Below are positions 25,101 through 37,769 of a stretch of DNA of 64,000 nucleotides, one piece after another. Position 1 is the first letter of the stretch; each line of letters starts with the position of its first letter. The stretch comes from Membranipora membranacea (lineage: Eukaryota; Bryozoa; Gymnolaemata; Cheilostomatida; Membraniporidae): assembly GCA_914767715.1 (NCBI GenBank), contig OU612074.1:2371501-2435500 (forward strand), written 5' to 3'. The position numbers and the translations under genes were made by a program. Below the pieces are notes generated by a model. The model ran no database searches. It was not told the DNA's origin and saw only the letters and a list, made by a program, of their open reading frames with translations.

Positions 25101-26760
25101 GTCACAAATCTGAGGGTCTTCAGTAACCCGACCCTTCTCTGTTTGTGTTACTGATATGGGCCTATGATTAACCGACATAATTGTGTACAGGTTGGCTTCC
25201 AGCCCCATATCGTCTCCAATTGGTTTCTTGTCACTGGAATGAAAAAGATAATGATTTCAACAGTCTAACATACAGGAGACTTCATGTTAATAACAGTATT
25301 TGAAAGGGAAGAAAAAAAGTGGTCTAGAAGCCTCACACAGAAAACCACCCCTAGGATGGTGACAAACAAATTGTAGGGGAGACCTATCCAGCCGAATAAA
25401 CGCAACAAATTTCTGTTTGAGTTAATAGATGATGATAAGCAGTGATTTGCCATTACTAAAGAACGCAACCAGCGAGTCTGCAGAAAGACTCATACTGGGT
25501 TAAGCTGTTTAAAATCAGGCTGTCCACAGAAACAGGTCCAGTGACTATGTTTATTTGTTTATGCATATATTCTTTGTAACAAAATCACAGTGTAAGGATA
25601 TATCTATCCTTACTTTGTGATAAGTATGTATTGTGGTTTTGCTACCATCGCAGCTCCACACAGCAAATCCAATGCAAAGTGCTAAGAAAGCCTCTTCTCG
25701 TTAACAGTGCATTGGCTTTCAAAATTGTGTGCAAGGTGCAAACTTTTATCAAAACATAGACATTCTCTTTTTATGCCCCGCTTCTCTTTTGTAAAGGGTC
25801 ATCTAAGTGCATTCCTATTATATTCGATGTCAAATTCCTGTTTTTACTTTTGTGTCAACAATGAATACACAATTAAATAATAACAAAGCCTGCAAAGAAG
25901 CAGAAATTAGAAGATGACGCCAATTCAAGGTCACAGCATTAGCATACGGGTCATTTTATCAAGAGCAAGATACTTATTCACAAACATCCTGTTTATCAAT
26001 AGTCCCCCCCCCCCCCCCCCCCGGCAAATAGTGCATCAATGGAAGGCGATAAAGCTAAAGGTGTGGATAATAGTGTAAAAAAAGTAAGCTGTCTTGTGAC
26101 AATAGGGTTCCACCATTGAAATCCAGAAGAGTTTAATTCTGTGGGTTCCACATAACAGTTTGGTGTGTAGAGTAACAATAAATGACAGACTGTTCTGCAG
26201 AGTAGTTTTTAAATCCTCCTCAGTTTGAATGAATATATATATACTGATTGCAAATTACTTGAGTGTTATTTGAGCTTAGTTCATAATGTTGTTTTTGCAT
26301 GTTTGATTATTGTGTGGATTTACGTGCAGCAGATATTATGTGACAACTTTGAATTATCCTAGATTGTGCAGGCGCTTAGTCTGCCTTGATTTCTGATTCA
26401 AGGGCAGAGCAGTGTTCGACTTGTGAGAGAGTGGACCTGCGCCAGCGAATAAAATAACTTTTAACCTTATAGCAATCACAGATTAATATGTAGACAGCAA
26501 ATATATAAAACGTGTTTAGGCTTTCACCATGAACCTACCTGCCTAAGACGGTGCGTCCTGCTCGACAGCACAGAGGAAGAGGAACATTAAAAGAAACAGC
26601 GTTTTTGTTACATCCCCATAAACTTCAATCTTTGAAGTTTCAATAACAAACAAGAAGTGACTCACCTGCAAGATGTGAAGATCTGGAGAAGTATACAGCA
26701 GACTAATAGAAGGCACGCTGCTGCTGATAGATGTCTGGTAGTGGGCAGTCTGTACATCAT
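22152..26760 (-). CDS. WSCD-like type II membrane sulfotransferase S2
   Basis: Six exons on the minus strand: 26760-26666, 25233-24986, 24682-24472, 23583-23468, 23085-22908 and 22341-22152, giving 345 residues. Exons 4, 5 and 6 have exactly the lengths of S1 (116, 178, 190) and all phases agree. The signal anchor is in exon 1 (HLSAAACLLLVCCILLQIF). The 5' loop is TPGSGSDWCKTTI, with Lys where S1 has Arg. The 3' site is VAVVIRNPLDAAISEY. The stem between anchor and VTEDPQICDSLLE is different from S1, while the core is conserved. An alternative exon with a hydrophobic stretch lies at 25265-25468 (minus), but its donors do not give phase 2, so I chose the 26.7 kb exon, which fits (AG|T). The closest relative is the decayed S4. 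Direct CTAGTCTCATCTA repeats lie just upstream of the start. Confidence 0.82.
23850..24420. repeat. Imperfect inverted repeat in S2 intron 3
   Basis: The arms are 23850-23909 and 24350-24420. Both contain AACTGTAAATTGCTGA-like and CTGAACAGC.GAACAGAATTT words in opposite orientation, around a 440-bp core. This suggests a foldback or MITE, but I could not define target-site duplications. Confidence 0.5.
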
Positions 26761-28481
26761 GGCCACTCAATAAATTTAGTCTCATCTAGTCTGGTTTAGT
26801 CTCATCTAGTCTCATCTATAGATTATGTTATCGCGAGTCGAATCAACTAGTAATCATATATATGCCTGCCCACAGAATCCTAGCCTTGTTGAATCTCTGA
26901 CTGAGAAAAAAAAAGACATTGCTACGCGGATGCCTTCATTTTAGCGTCAATTGTTGCACTATTGAGGCTGACTGTAGTTAAAGCTAACGTCAAATGTCAG
27001 AGCTTACTTATGTGTCTGTGAGTTCTGCCACATTCTACCAAATATACCAATCAAAAGTCATCTCTAGCTAAATTGTTGTCCTGTCTATAATATCTTTGTT
27101 TGTCTGCACACAACCTATAACTGTTATATTACTCTAGTCTCCCCTTTGATCTGCAAGTAAATATTACTTACATGGTTTGCTGTTCCAAAAGATGGGGCTA
27201 CCTGCATTGAAAATATGTAAGGTTTGGATATTTATGCCGCTTGATGAATGATAGTATAACTAGTTTCTTTGTAGGCTCCGCCCCTACTTTTTAACACAAT
27301 GGCTCAGTGTGTAAATATAAAGAAACCAGTACCTTTAGTGTTGTATAGATGGAAAACTATGAAAAAATAATCTGAATATCAAAATTTGAGAACCATGTAG
27401 TTTGAAATGCACAAATTATATGGCAGGGGAGATAAATCCCTTTGCATGCCTCAAATGAAGCATTTCGGAAAATAGCAGCACAGCACAACACCCAACTATA
27501 GCTTCATTGATGTATTATTTCACTGTTAGTTTTAATAGCCTAGTGTATAGAGGTGACTTTGGAATGAGTCAGATGTGGTCTGACAGTCAAGGGTAAAGAT
27601 TTATGATCTTATGATCCAAGTTAGATTCCTGGCGCGGGCTATCATTTCCGACTTGACTCTGGCAAGTCATTAATTCTAGGTCCAGGATCAGGACCACAAA
27701 TATGGGAGGTCTAGTGTGTGCTTGCATGCAGTATAAAGATTCCCGTTTGCCCCTGCAAAAAAAGAGTGGAGGGCATCTGCGGGTATGGGTTAATAGGGCG
27801 GTTAAATAAGACCTAGTGTAAAGAGGAAAAACAAACGATACATCACAGATGGGCACTCCCCCTCATTCCGTAAAATCCTTTCTATGAGTTACACAAGGAG
27901 TTTCTGCTAGCCATTGAATGGAATGATATCTAGACTGGTGAACACTCTGCCCTGTTGGGGACATAGTAATCCTCCCTTTTAATATGAGAAGAGAACTCTT
28001 AATAATGTGCTTTACTAAAGGCTCTGAAATTCATTCAACCTCAAGGCGGTAAGATTAATTACTAATGGGTAAATACCTCCAGCTATCAATATACCTATCT
28101 CTAAATTGCTCAGATAGCATTATAAGGTGCCTAACTCAGTCTATGATTGTTGTGCAACAAGTTATTTCTTGGGCTTGTTTGCTAATTCAAGTAAGATGGT
28201 AGTCTGAGCCCCCCCCCCCCCCCCCAGACTCTGCCCTGAACTCTAAAATTTAAATCATATCAGAGTTTCGAGGATAGGAGCCAGACGACCAACAATAGGT
28301 TGGTCACAAACTTTGCTACAGAGAAAATGATGTTACTCGCTAACACTGGGGACACCAAACTCTTGACTTCTATTTATTATGGCTGCAGACTATAACATCC
28401 CACTGATTCATTTCTTGAAATGTTTCCTCTTGCAATTTAAAATTTTGACACAGATTTATAATATTTTTATCTGTATTTTAG
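26761..28481. other. Intergenic, possible degraded SINE near 27.58-27.85 kb
   Basis: Upstream flank of S2. A block at 27580-27850 is richer in GC than its surroundings and has a weak B-box-like word (GTTAGATTCC), so it might be an old tRNA-derived SINE. A poly-C run lies at about 28210-28226. No gene is supported. Confidence 0.35.
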
Positions 28482-28548
28482 GAGGTACTTGACCACATGT
28501 ATCTCTTATAGCAGATAGTTAAGACATAGTAAGGTCACTAACATCTGT
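28482..28548 (+). pseudogene. Relic of a sulfotransferase last exon
   Basis: After a preserved acceptor (tctgtattttag), the bases GAGGTACTTGACCACATGT, CTCTTATAGCAGATAGT, AAGACA and AGGTCACTAACATCTG match exon 6 of S3 (RPRVALIADSKDKLRSLTSE region) with internal deletions and a lost frame. No other exon of the copy is visible nearby, so this is a fragment left by an old duplication in the cluster. Confidence 0.7.
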
Positions 28549-31500
28549 GACATTAGTATATGCCTCTCAATGATACAGCAAGATATTAGATATACACATT
28601 CACGTTATCGAGACCAAAGCACCGTATGGCAATACTTGGGAAAAGCCCATTTAATAAATTAAATAAATGTTATAGTGTTTTTTAATAAATAAATAAATTT
28701 TAATAAATGTTTTTTTTTTCCATATCACTACTTAGCTGCAATAGTATTATGATCATGACCGGAAAATATTTTTGTTTGATAAATTGTGGAACGATATTTT
28801 TCCTCTCTATTACAAACAGAGGCCTGACTACTTGATGTAATACATGATCTCATATGCACATGCTTGATCAGTAAATAAAGTGGATAGTACTAATAATAAA
28901 AAAAAATTAATTCACACATTATTACCCATGTGTTGTCAATAACAATCATGCATCTGTCCATACTTTGCTGTTATTACTGATGGGCTTCTCTTCATTTTCA
29001 CATCAATTATGTCAAAAATATTTTCAGTTCAAGATATGATAAAAAGCCTAAGCATATCTGTTAGTCACCGAACTTTTCAACAATTATAATTATTGCAACC
29101 TTTCGCGTAAAATAAAGGGACGCCAACGCACTATGTAGGAAATGCCAAATCAAGTACTCATGCGTTTTCAATAGGTGACACATCAGTCATGACAGTGGCG
29201 GTATCTACTTCTCAAAGTTCCACTTTTATTGTAAAGAAACTTCTAAAGATTTTTACACATCACAATGTGTGCAAATCAATAGTAGTTGGAAACATTTATA
29301 TCATTGTTTGATATATAACTGATGAAGTTCTCCTATTAAATGTGAACGGTAGAATTGCATCTTAAATTAGAGTTTGAGCTGATTGCGATGGAAGGTGATT
29401 GCTTGCTGCCAAAACTCTGCAAGAGAAGGAAAAAAAATATCCAGAAAAAATGGTTTGGTTTCTGACTTGCGAAATCTCAAGCAACCTGTTAGAATTCACT
29501 GATGTGAAATATTTCATTATTCTTAATGATTCGTCGAGCAGTCAAACACAGTGGTAATAAACAATAATAATTGATTTACTAATAACTTATAATTTTTTTC
29601 AGTACTGATGTCAGCTATTTAAATTCATGTTTAGTTATGACACTGTCTCCATTGGAGCACTCTTTTAGCAATAATACCTTATCAAGTATCAGGATTGCAA
29701 GCATCAACGAGTTGTACATTATTTTTCACTTTAAAACTTTTTATTGGTAAAAACCTAAGTTGTAGGGTGGGCAGAAAATGTTTCCCATACTGTCACGCGA
29801 CCTAATACATGACGTTCATGTTATAAATTCAACTCAAGGTTTTAATGAGGCTTATTCCTCAAGATTCAAAACCGAAATATACATTGCGCAGTTCTAGAAC
29901 ATACCTGTTGAGCCATCAAACAGCTAAAATTGAAATAATTTATTTTTACTTTAATATATAGAGGAAAATTTATGTATCTACACTGGCTATCATGCTCGAT
30001 GTTGGCGTTTGTCAAGTAAATTATCCAAACTTAGTATAAGTAAAATGGCATAAATGACTGTGCAAAGTTGTATTTTAGAATCAAGAGCCATTATACAGAC
30101 ATTATAAATTGTCTGGCAGTTTTGTCACTGAATCCGGTTTTAGAAACCAATTGCAATTAGTTAATAGAACCATAAAATTGCTGTGGGTTCTGGTCGGACT
30201 GTCAACAAAGCTTAGAAGAGAGAAAGCACACTGACTGCATCCCAAATCTGCAGTGCACTCAATAGACAATGGGTTGTCCGTCGCCGAGGTCATCCTCAGG
30301 TCACTGGGCTGTGGTCAACATACAAGTGTCAGAATTACAAACAACAACTGACAACTGATACAAAGAAACGCATAGAACTAGGTGTAGCTGACCCTCTTTT
30401 GCAGAACAAGGTACAATCATTATCCTTATCACACACTAATTAAATATGAAATTCACTATGGAAATCTGATAATGTGTAACATGACAACTTGTGTCGTCTA
30501 ATATTGAGGTGAAGTGAAGTGTAATCCAACATAATTGTAATAATATTCATAAATATTTGTGGTTTTCTCAGCAATGACACCTTGCCCATAACCAACAGAG
30601 GGCTTTGATATGTTAAGGGTCCCTCCCCAAACCCTTTTTTCTGTAGACAACTGAAAATCTGACACCACTTTTGTTAGAGCCTTGCTTTGTAAAGCTGTTT
30701 AATTTCTCCAAATTTATAATCCTTCGCTTATCATGTAAGGGTCAGAATGGAGACACAAAGCTGATTTGTTAACTCCTCTTGAGTAGACTAATAAATACCC
30801 AGGAGATGTCGCTAAGCAAGAAGGGGAATTTTATATTTTGTACATCATAAATATACTGAAGGTATATAATTCATAAATATACTATATATTAATAATATAT
30901 AAATTGAAAAATATATATACTCTCTATAACAATCACAGCATTTATTTAAGACGAGATCAATCGTAGCACAAACTGCTTATTTTAATAATGATTTAATTCC
31001 GTCATCCCAGTTTTCGTCTCAAATAGTAGTTACCGTGCGGATGTTAGCTGATGACTTGGCACATAGGTTGTGTTATAATCAGTGTAAGCCATCTGAATCA
31101 AACAATTAATCAGCTATTTTGCAATGAGTGACCTGCGTTCGACCCCTCTACTCCAGTTGGTGAGGTATCCGAGGGCTGTAGTTTACCAAAAAATGGTAGG
31201 GAAGGTAAATCTCCGAGGCGGGCCAAATCGTCGGGGGCATATAACGCGTAAATGGAAATCCCAGAAGATATGATTATATGACAAGGACCTGTATCCTAAT
31301 ACCAACGATACTATTATACAGTGCAGAAATAGGAAAATAACTATTTAATCTGTCAAAACTTGAATTTTAGATGTTCTCTGCTAGTCACATCATAACATCA
31401 TGACCTTACAACAAATTAAAATGCCTTCCTTTTTTAATTCTTTAAATCTTATCAATGTACTTTAAGTGCTTTTAATCTTTATCTCTAGTAGAGCTTTCTC

Positions 31501-33188
31501 CTTGCCATTCTCCTTTTCCTTATTTCTTGACTGTTTTATTTTTTTTGTCACTGTATGGAAAAAAATGACTTTAGAGTGACAATAAACGTATACATTTAAT
31601 TTCAGTTTTATTTTATCAATTTTTGCATTCATCAGCAACTCAAATCATCTCAAACCATTTGTTTTCATTGGAATTGGTAAGAATTGATTATTTATTTAAT
31701 TTTTTTGCTTTCTCTGCCACCAAAAATTTATAATATGTATAGTCCGAAGAAATTTAGTGACGGCTGTCAAAGTTTATAATGATATTTTAATTGTGAATTG
31801 CTAGAGAATGTTTGGTTATCAGTTACAAGCTAACCACGAACACAAAGGGGACTGTAAGCCTATTAACATTGTAAAAATAAAAACCGGTGCTGTCTCTACA
31901 CAACTATAGGTCACGCCTATCTTGTCTTTGCTTACAAGCTGCAAGCAGATATCTTGTCTTAATTTGTCATTAGGCTAATCCTTATAATATTAATTCAAAG
32001 ACTTCAGTGGAATGCTTCCAAAGGCTGGGGAAGGCGTGGCGCAAAACACAGTGATAACTACAATGCATTAGAGTAAACATATAATACCTGTTAATGGTGC
32101 AGCTCACTTAATGCGTCCAGCGTGCAGGTTTGAATAGTTCTCCTTACTTTTCCATTCACATACCAACGCTTCAAGACGGTAGATGGTTTTCCAAACACAA
32201 TTTATCAACAAGTTGAAAAAGTAAGTAAACACTTAAACAGATTAGCGCCTGCCTGTTTTATTTTGTTTAATTTGACAGTTGTACTCCTTTTTTTGCTATA
32301 CATCATACTTATATGAGTTATTATATCATAATTAAGCTGTTAGTTGTAAAGGCCTTACACATCGTACATGTTGTCATCGGAGAACAGAATATACTTTTGA
32401 ATAGCCAAGCTGTGGCTAGCAGCATCTTTCGAACCTGCCATTCCCTCAGAGTACACTGCGCTGCATGAAATATCTTGATTGCTTAGCTTGCATGGCAGTA
32501 TTTGACATCGCGCAATAAAATAAAATCAAATTAAAAAGGATCATGCATGCTATGATAAATCTTATCATTAGGCCCCACCAGTGAACTAAATGGTGCAAAA
32601 GTATAGTGTAACAAATGAACAGGTAGTGCCTGAAATTTTTTTTCCCATAATAATAATCTTAGTACATCAAAACTTGTCAAAATGATATCAATTCACTCAA
32701 TATTGCTACATCCATTGTGTCCCGTTAAATTGTATATCACTATAAAATATTGTACATTATTTGTATTATTTTTCATTGCATTGTAAATATATATATATAT
32801 ATACACTATTTCATTATATTCTATTATATTGTATAGATCGTAATATGGTCTTGTAAAGTGCTGTATTAAGTTGTATTTGATTGCATCTCATATGGATTTC
32901 ACACAACCTACCACAGTCAGGCAATAGATCCTCCTTCTATGAGGGTTATGTTTATTTTTCAGACAGAGACTTATAATACATTATATATATATTATTATAT
33001 TGTATTAAATTGCAATGTATCTTATTGTTCAGTCCATTTCATATCGATTTCACAAAACCTTCCATGGTCAGATGATGATTAGGTTTGTTTTTCAGACATA
33101 GACCTATATTCCGGAGGTATATAATAAAACTACATAAACATCCCAGTTGGCACGACCAGACCTAGATAAAAATAATAACTAAGAGGTC
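28549..33188. other. Long gene-free AT-rich interval
   Basis: No exon could be supported. Contents include AATAAATAAATTTTAATAAATG runs near 28650-28710, AT-dinucleotide tracts near 30860-30920 and 32785-32805, and TATATTGTAT-type repeats at 32740-33010. A relatively GC-rich patch at 31130-31260 has no identity I can name. Confidence 0.4.
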
Positions 33189-36100
33189 ATGACCCTGAGA
33201 ATACCCTCAGTCAGACAGACGCTTTCGGCAGCAGTGGGAGTTATCTACCTCTGCTGTCTCCTGCTCATTTTCTTTATGTTCAAAAGGTAATTTAATTCAT
33301 CATTTATAATTGTGCAATTTATAATTAAATTCATAATCTAATTTCGCTGTAGTTACTTTGGCACATTATATCAAACATCCCGCCAGGATAATATTGGCTG
33401 CCAGAAAAATAATATATATATATGTATATATATATATCAGTGATCAAAACACCAATGAGTGATGGAAGCTACTATATAAGTAGTTTTGAATGACAATTTA
33501 ATTATTCCTTCATAATAACTGCTCGAAGTGAGATAAATAAATAAATGTTTTATTTAACCTTTGACCCTCCCTAATGTGTTAGAATGGAAACAGTACAGTG
33601 TTCTGTGAAAATTTTATCACCAATTTTGCGATTTCCCACCCCCTTCCTGACCCAGTAATTTCCCAGCAGTTCAAGTTTAGTCATTTTACTTATTTTAAAC
33701 GGATATTGCACTAACAATTTATAAAAAGCAGTTACTGACTCTTTTGCCATTGTCACATAAGTCAATATTTCCTAGCTCTTACTAAAGTAAAACACTTAGA
33801 ATAAGTGCCGTGTCAATCGCGCGTTGTTCCCTGTTTTAGGGGCAGGTGGCATTGCTGAGTAAAAAAATTAATAAATTTGGTTTTTTAGTCTTGGAAGAAG
33901 GCACTGATCTGAGCTAAAATAGATAAATGTAATTATGACTCTATTGTGAGTGCTGTTTTGTGCATCTCTACTCTCTGGTGTTTCACAAGCAGGGCCACAT
34001 TGCTATTGCTTTGTGCAAAATGATACAAATCTGTTATTACCTTCATCGTATTAAGATATGTAAATATGCATAACAAATTTCACCTCATGTTTCATGTGTT
34101 GGGAACTTGGTTGCCAATATGAAGGAATATTTCTACACAGCTTATAGGTCAATATCTCCTTTCAAACAGTTTGAACAGGGTCACTACAGCGGTATGAAAT
34201 TTATTTGCCTAAATTCTTGATTCAAAATTTCTCAAAATAGTTAATTATTTCTGATTAAATTGTAAAGTTCTATGCTGAACGAAATTTGGCTATTATCTTA
34301 TCAAAATCAATGTGTAGTATTCAAATAGTTTGATGCTGAATTTTACCCTTTTACCCATTGTGTAAACTAGAAACATGGTAAAATTAGGTTGAATAATTAT
34401 AACAATGAAAGATTGTGAAATTGACCAGGTAAAGATTAAAAAATAGATAAATGATTTCGATCTAATTTGAATGTTTATTTTTTTATAAAACCGATACAGT
34501 GGGTGCATGATTTGAAGTTTTAATGTTTCGAGGACTGCTGCTCTATTAAAAAACTCACCGAGTATCAACACGACCCCGCTGTGCAAGCAGCAATAACGCT
34601 AACAATGCTAACAAAATTCTGTTTGTAAAGTTCACCAAATTGATATAATGATTTTCGATGAATTTTATCATTAATTTTTATGACAACACCAAATTTTTAT
34701 AATGTAAATCAGATCATTGTATACATTTTAATGTATTCAGATCGATCAATAAGGTAATAATCAATAATAATTGTAAATGACAAAAAAATTGATCGTTAGC
34801 AGTTGACATAATATTACTTTCGTGGTGCCAGACTGTCTTAGCACACACATACCACGGCATGATAATTACATCAAAATGTGGATATCCTTTAATGGCAAAA
34901 AACAGTTCGGAGAAAATGTGCGGTGTTTCCAGTTTGGTTCCGGTCATGACACAGTGACAAATCAGCGGGAGAAGATGCGAGTCGTTACTCTACAGCTCAG
35001 TGCTTGAGTAACTCTAAATGCTTTGAACATTGTCTCACATCTCAGTGGTCAAGCATATTATCATGGTTAATTTCTCATTGAATCTATTTTTAAGTGGCAA
35101 CAAACAGGCTGAAGAAGATGTGCAGTGGACCGAATATTACGAAGCTGACGTGAAGCCAAGCCTAACATCCAATATACGGGAGGTCAAGGTGACTGAGGAC
35201 CCACAGATTTGTGACAGTCTTCTCGAGATTCAGAGCTATCTAAATAAATCAGATTTCCGTATACAGCTGATAGCAGCTACTCCAGGCTCAGGTAGTGACT
35301 GGTGTAGGACGACCATCAGCCTACTTACAGGTAATATTTATATCTGATATAGTCTTTGTTAACTATGAGTGACTTTCAATCTTTGTTTTAGTGCTAAAAT
35401 TTGGCCAGGACCCTAGTAGTGACGCTCGATTAATTATTGATTGAACATAGGGTCATGTTTTAGGAGTAACCTGACAGATAATACCATATTTTTTAAAAAT
35501 TCAGAAAATTTTCCCTTAAATCTGAGAAAAAAGCTAACTGGATAATCAATAAATAGTTCCAAGGAAACATTGTGTCAGAAAGGTGGGTGTAATGAAAGCA
35601 GCATTCAATTTTTCTTAATAAAAACATTTTATATATATATTAAATGCAGAATTATTTTGTATTTTTACTAATTCAAATTTTTTTGCTTTTTTGGTAAATT
35701 TTTCCTCAATTCAATGATTTAACATATTCGTATAATTTTCTGTAATAATTTATACCATACTGTAGGACAGCATGAGGCGCCTAATTACTTTGTGTTTTGC
35801 TTCCACCACATTTTTTGTTGACTGCCAGACCAAAAATGTGGTCCAATCCATCTATAACATATCAAATTTATAACTGCAAATCTATGGTCACATTTGGGGA
35901 TAGCCCCCCATAATGAAGGAAAACATATGACACAATCTGCTTGATTGCCCTTTGAACAGAATACCCCTACTACCAAAACAGATAAATTTTGAGCTCTAAA
36001 ACTAAAAAAGGCCCATCTACTCTTAGACATAATAAATTCTCAGCTGTGTCCAACCTGTGGTCACCCTCATATTTTTCATTGTTACAGGATTGAAGACTCA

Positions 36101-37769
36101 TGAGGTGTTTGATTTCATGCATGAGAAAAATGCCGATACAGTCTTCAAGGATGGAAAATACCCAATCTACTATAAATCTCACTACCCCTTTATCAAGTCT
36201 CACAATGAGGGAGATGGGTACCTCCATGATCACGCTGAGAGAGTTATTGTGGTGGTTCGTAATCCGTTAGACGCTGCACTCTCAGAGTTTATCAGGTACG
36301 TTCAGGGTAGGTAGAAACTTTCTGAGATTCATAGAATGAAATCTAAAAAAAAACTATTGAAGTAATCTCTACACTGTCCCTATTTAGCAGCATATGCATC
36401 AATCATTCAATCAAGCAATCAATCGATCAATCGAATAATCAGCCCATCTAATCAATTTATCATCCAATCAATCGATCGGTCAATCAATCAGTCAATCAGT
36501 CAATCATCAATCAATCAATCAGCCAGTCAGCTAATTAATCAATTAACAGGCAAAAGATGGAGCGGAGGCGAGGAAGAAATCCAGATAAATACTCCCAGGT
36601 GGAGTCAACCATGGTCATCAAAGACTTTCTCAGAAACACAACTAGCGGGCAGTCCCCTTCGTCAAGTAAGAACCTTCCTACCCTATAGGAGTTTAGTTTT
36701 CGCGGCATTTAGGATTCGCTTTTCGCGTTGTTGCCTAGGTTGCGAAATTTAGTGTATCTTAAATTAAACTCACTCACCATAGTTTCATAAACAATGTACA
36801 ATTATACAGGAATACACCTACCTAACCATGCAAGCTAGCGTGGTGTAGTGGTCTAAGTATCTGCCTTGCAATCAGATGGTGATTTATGCCCTGGGTTCAT
36901 ATCCCAGCTTAGACATTTTTTTTTAATTTTCACTAGTAAGCCTACTAGCGAAATTTAGTACTAGTGAAATTTAGTACCAGCAATGAGGTTTAGCTCATTG
37001 GTACCAGGTTCAGATAGTGAAATTAAACTCTAGCTAAACTCCTATAGGGTATATTAAACACTAAGTGTACCTATATATGTATTAGTTTTTAATGATTAAG
37101 ACCTTCTGACTGAGCACCATATATGGCATCAATATTATAACTATCAATCTTTCAGGATTTGATAAGTATCTGGACAGCTATCTGAAACTCTGGAGGCAGC
37201 ATCACCAGTACTGGTTAGAAGACTATACAGGAGAGTTAATGTTTGTTCTATATGATGACTTGGTGAGAGATATTAACAAGTTCTTACCAATGGTTGAATT
37301 CTTCGGATATGATAGTCAAGCTAATGCTGACAGGTGAGCTTATTTTGCTCTTATCTATAAAAAAGTCTAGGGTTTTATAGGGTCCATCCTGGTTTAGTAC
37401 AAGGTGTGTCCCTGCTTGTTGAGATATCCCAGGCAAATGTAGGGATAACTCCAGGCCTATAGGACCGACGGAGCACTCAGTTCTTTAACAAGAGAACCCC
37501 ACTCTCTATGCTTATGAATTGTAGCAGTACGCAGCAAAATCCTACTGGCGGCTGGCGCTTATCTTAAAATGTCTTTTCTTTTTAGGAGGAACTACTGTTT
37601 TCAAGAAAACTTAAAGAAAACCAAGGAGATGAAAAGACCACGTGTAGCTCTTATAGCAGATAGTAAAGACAAACTCAGGTCACTTACATCTGAGAGAATA
37701 GAGGAAAGCATATCCTATGTGAAAAGTCTCTACTACAATAAATACAAGAAAATCCTTGGTCTGCATTAA
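33189..37769 (+). CDS. WSCD-like type II membrane sulfotransferase S3
   Basis: Six exons: 33189-33286, 35095-35330, 36088-36295, 36550-36665, 37156-37333 and 37586-37769 (TAA), giving 339 residues with the same phases as S1. The signal anchor is GVIYLCCLLLIFFMF. The stem of exon 2 is acidic and specific to this copy (GNKQAEEDVQWTEYYEADVK). The core is nearly the same as S1: TPGSGSDWCRTTI, KSHYPFIKSHNEGDGYLH and VIVVVRNPLDAALSEF. Exon 3 is almost identical to S1 exon 3 at nucleotide level, which means recent duplication or gene conversion. Exon 6 is two codons shorter. Intron 3 contains an ATCA repeat and intron 4 a complete MITE that starts 15 bp after the donor. Role as for S1: PAPS-dependent sulfation in the secretory pathway, acceptor unknown. 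Confidence 0.85.
36415..36545 (+). repeat. (ATCA)n-type microsatellite in S3 intron 3
   Basis: An imperfect tetranucleotide run of AATC/ATCA/GTCA units ends right at the acceptor of exon 4, so the polypyrimidine tract is poor. Confidence 0.8.
36681..37049. mobile_element. 369-bp MITE with TA target duplication, in S3 intron 4
   Basis: The ends CCCTATAGGAGTTTAG and CTAAACTCCTATAGGG are perfect inverted repeats of 16 bp, flanked by TA on both sides, as expected for Tc1/mariner-type insertion. The interior contains a tRNA-like stretch (36834-36915) and repeats of AAATTTAGTA. No transposase frame is present. Confidence 0.75.
36834..36915 (+). repeat. tRNA-like (SINE head) relic inside the MITE
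   Basis: A-box TGGTGTAGTGG at 36841-36851 and B-box GGTTCATATCC at 36894-36904, with a T-arm CTGGG/CCCAG and an anticodon arm CTG/CAG with loop letters that would read GCA. The acceptor stem does not pair well, so this is not a working tRNA gene. A T run follows. Confidence 0.6.

Noticed and set aside
25265-25468. Alternative hydrophobic first exon for S2
   Set aside because: It contains a good membrane segment, but its possible donors give phase 0 or 1 whereas exon 2 needs phase 2; the exon at 26666-26760 fits.
27580-27850. Possible SINE with weak B-box
   Set aside because: A-box not convincing and no second copy in the window; only mentioned in the intergenic entry.
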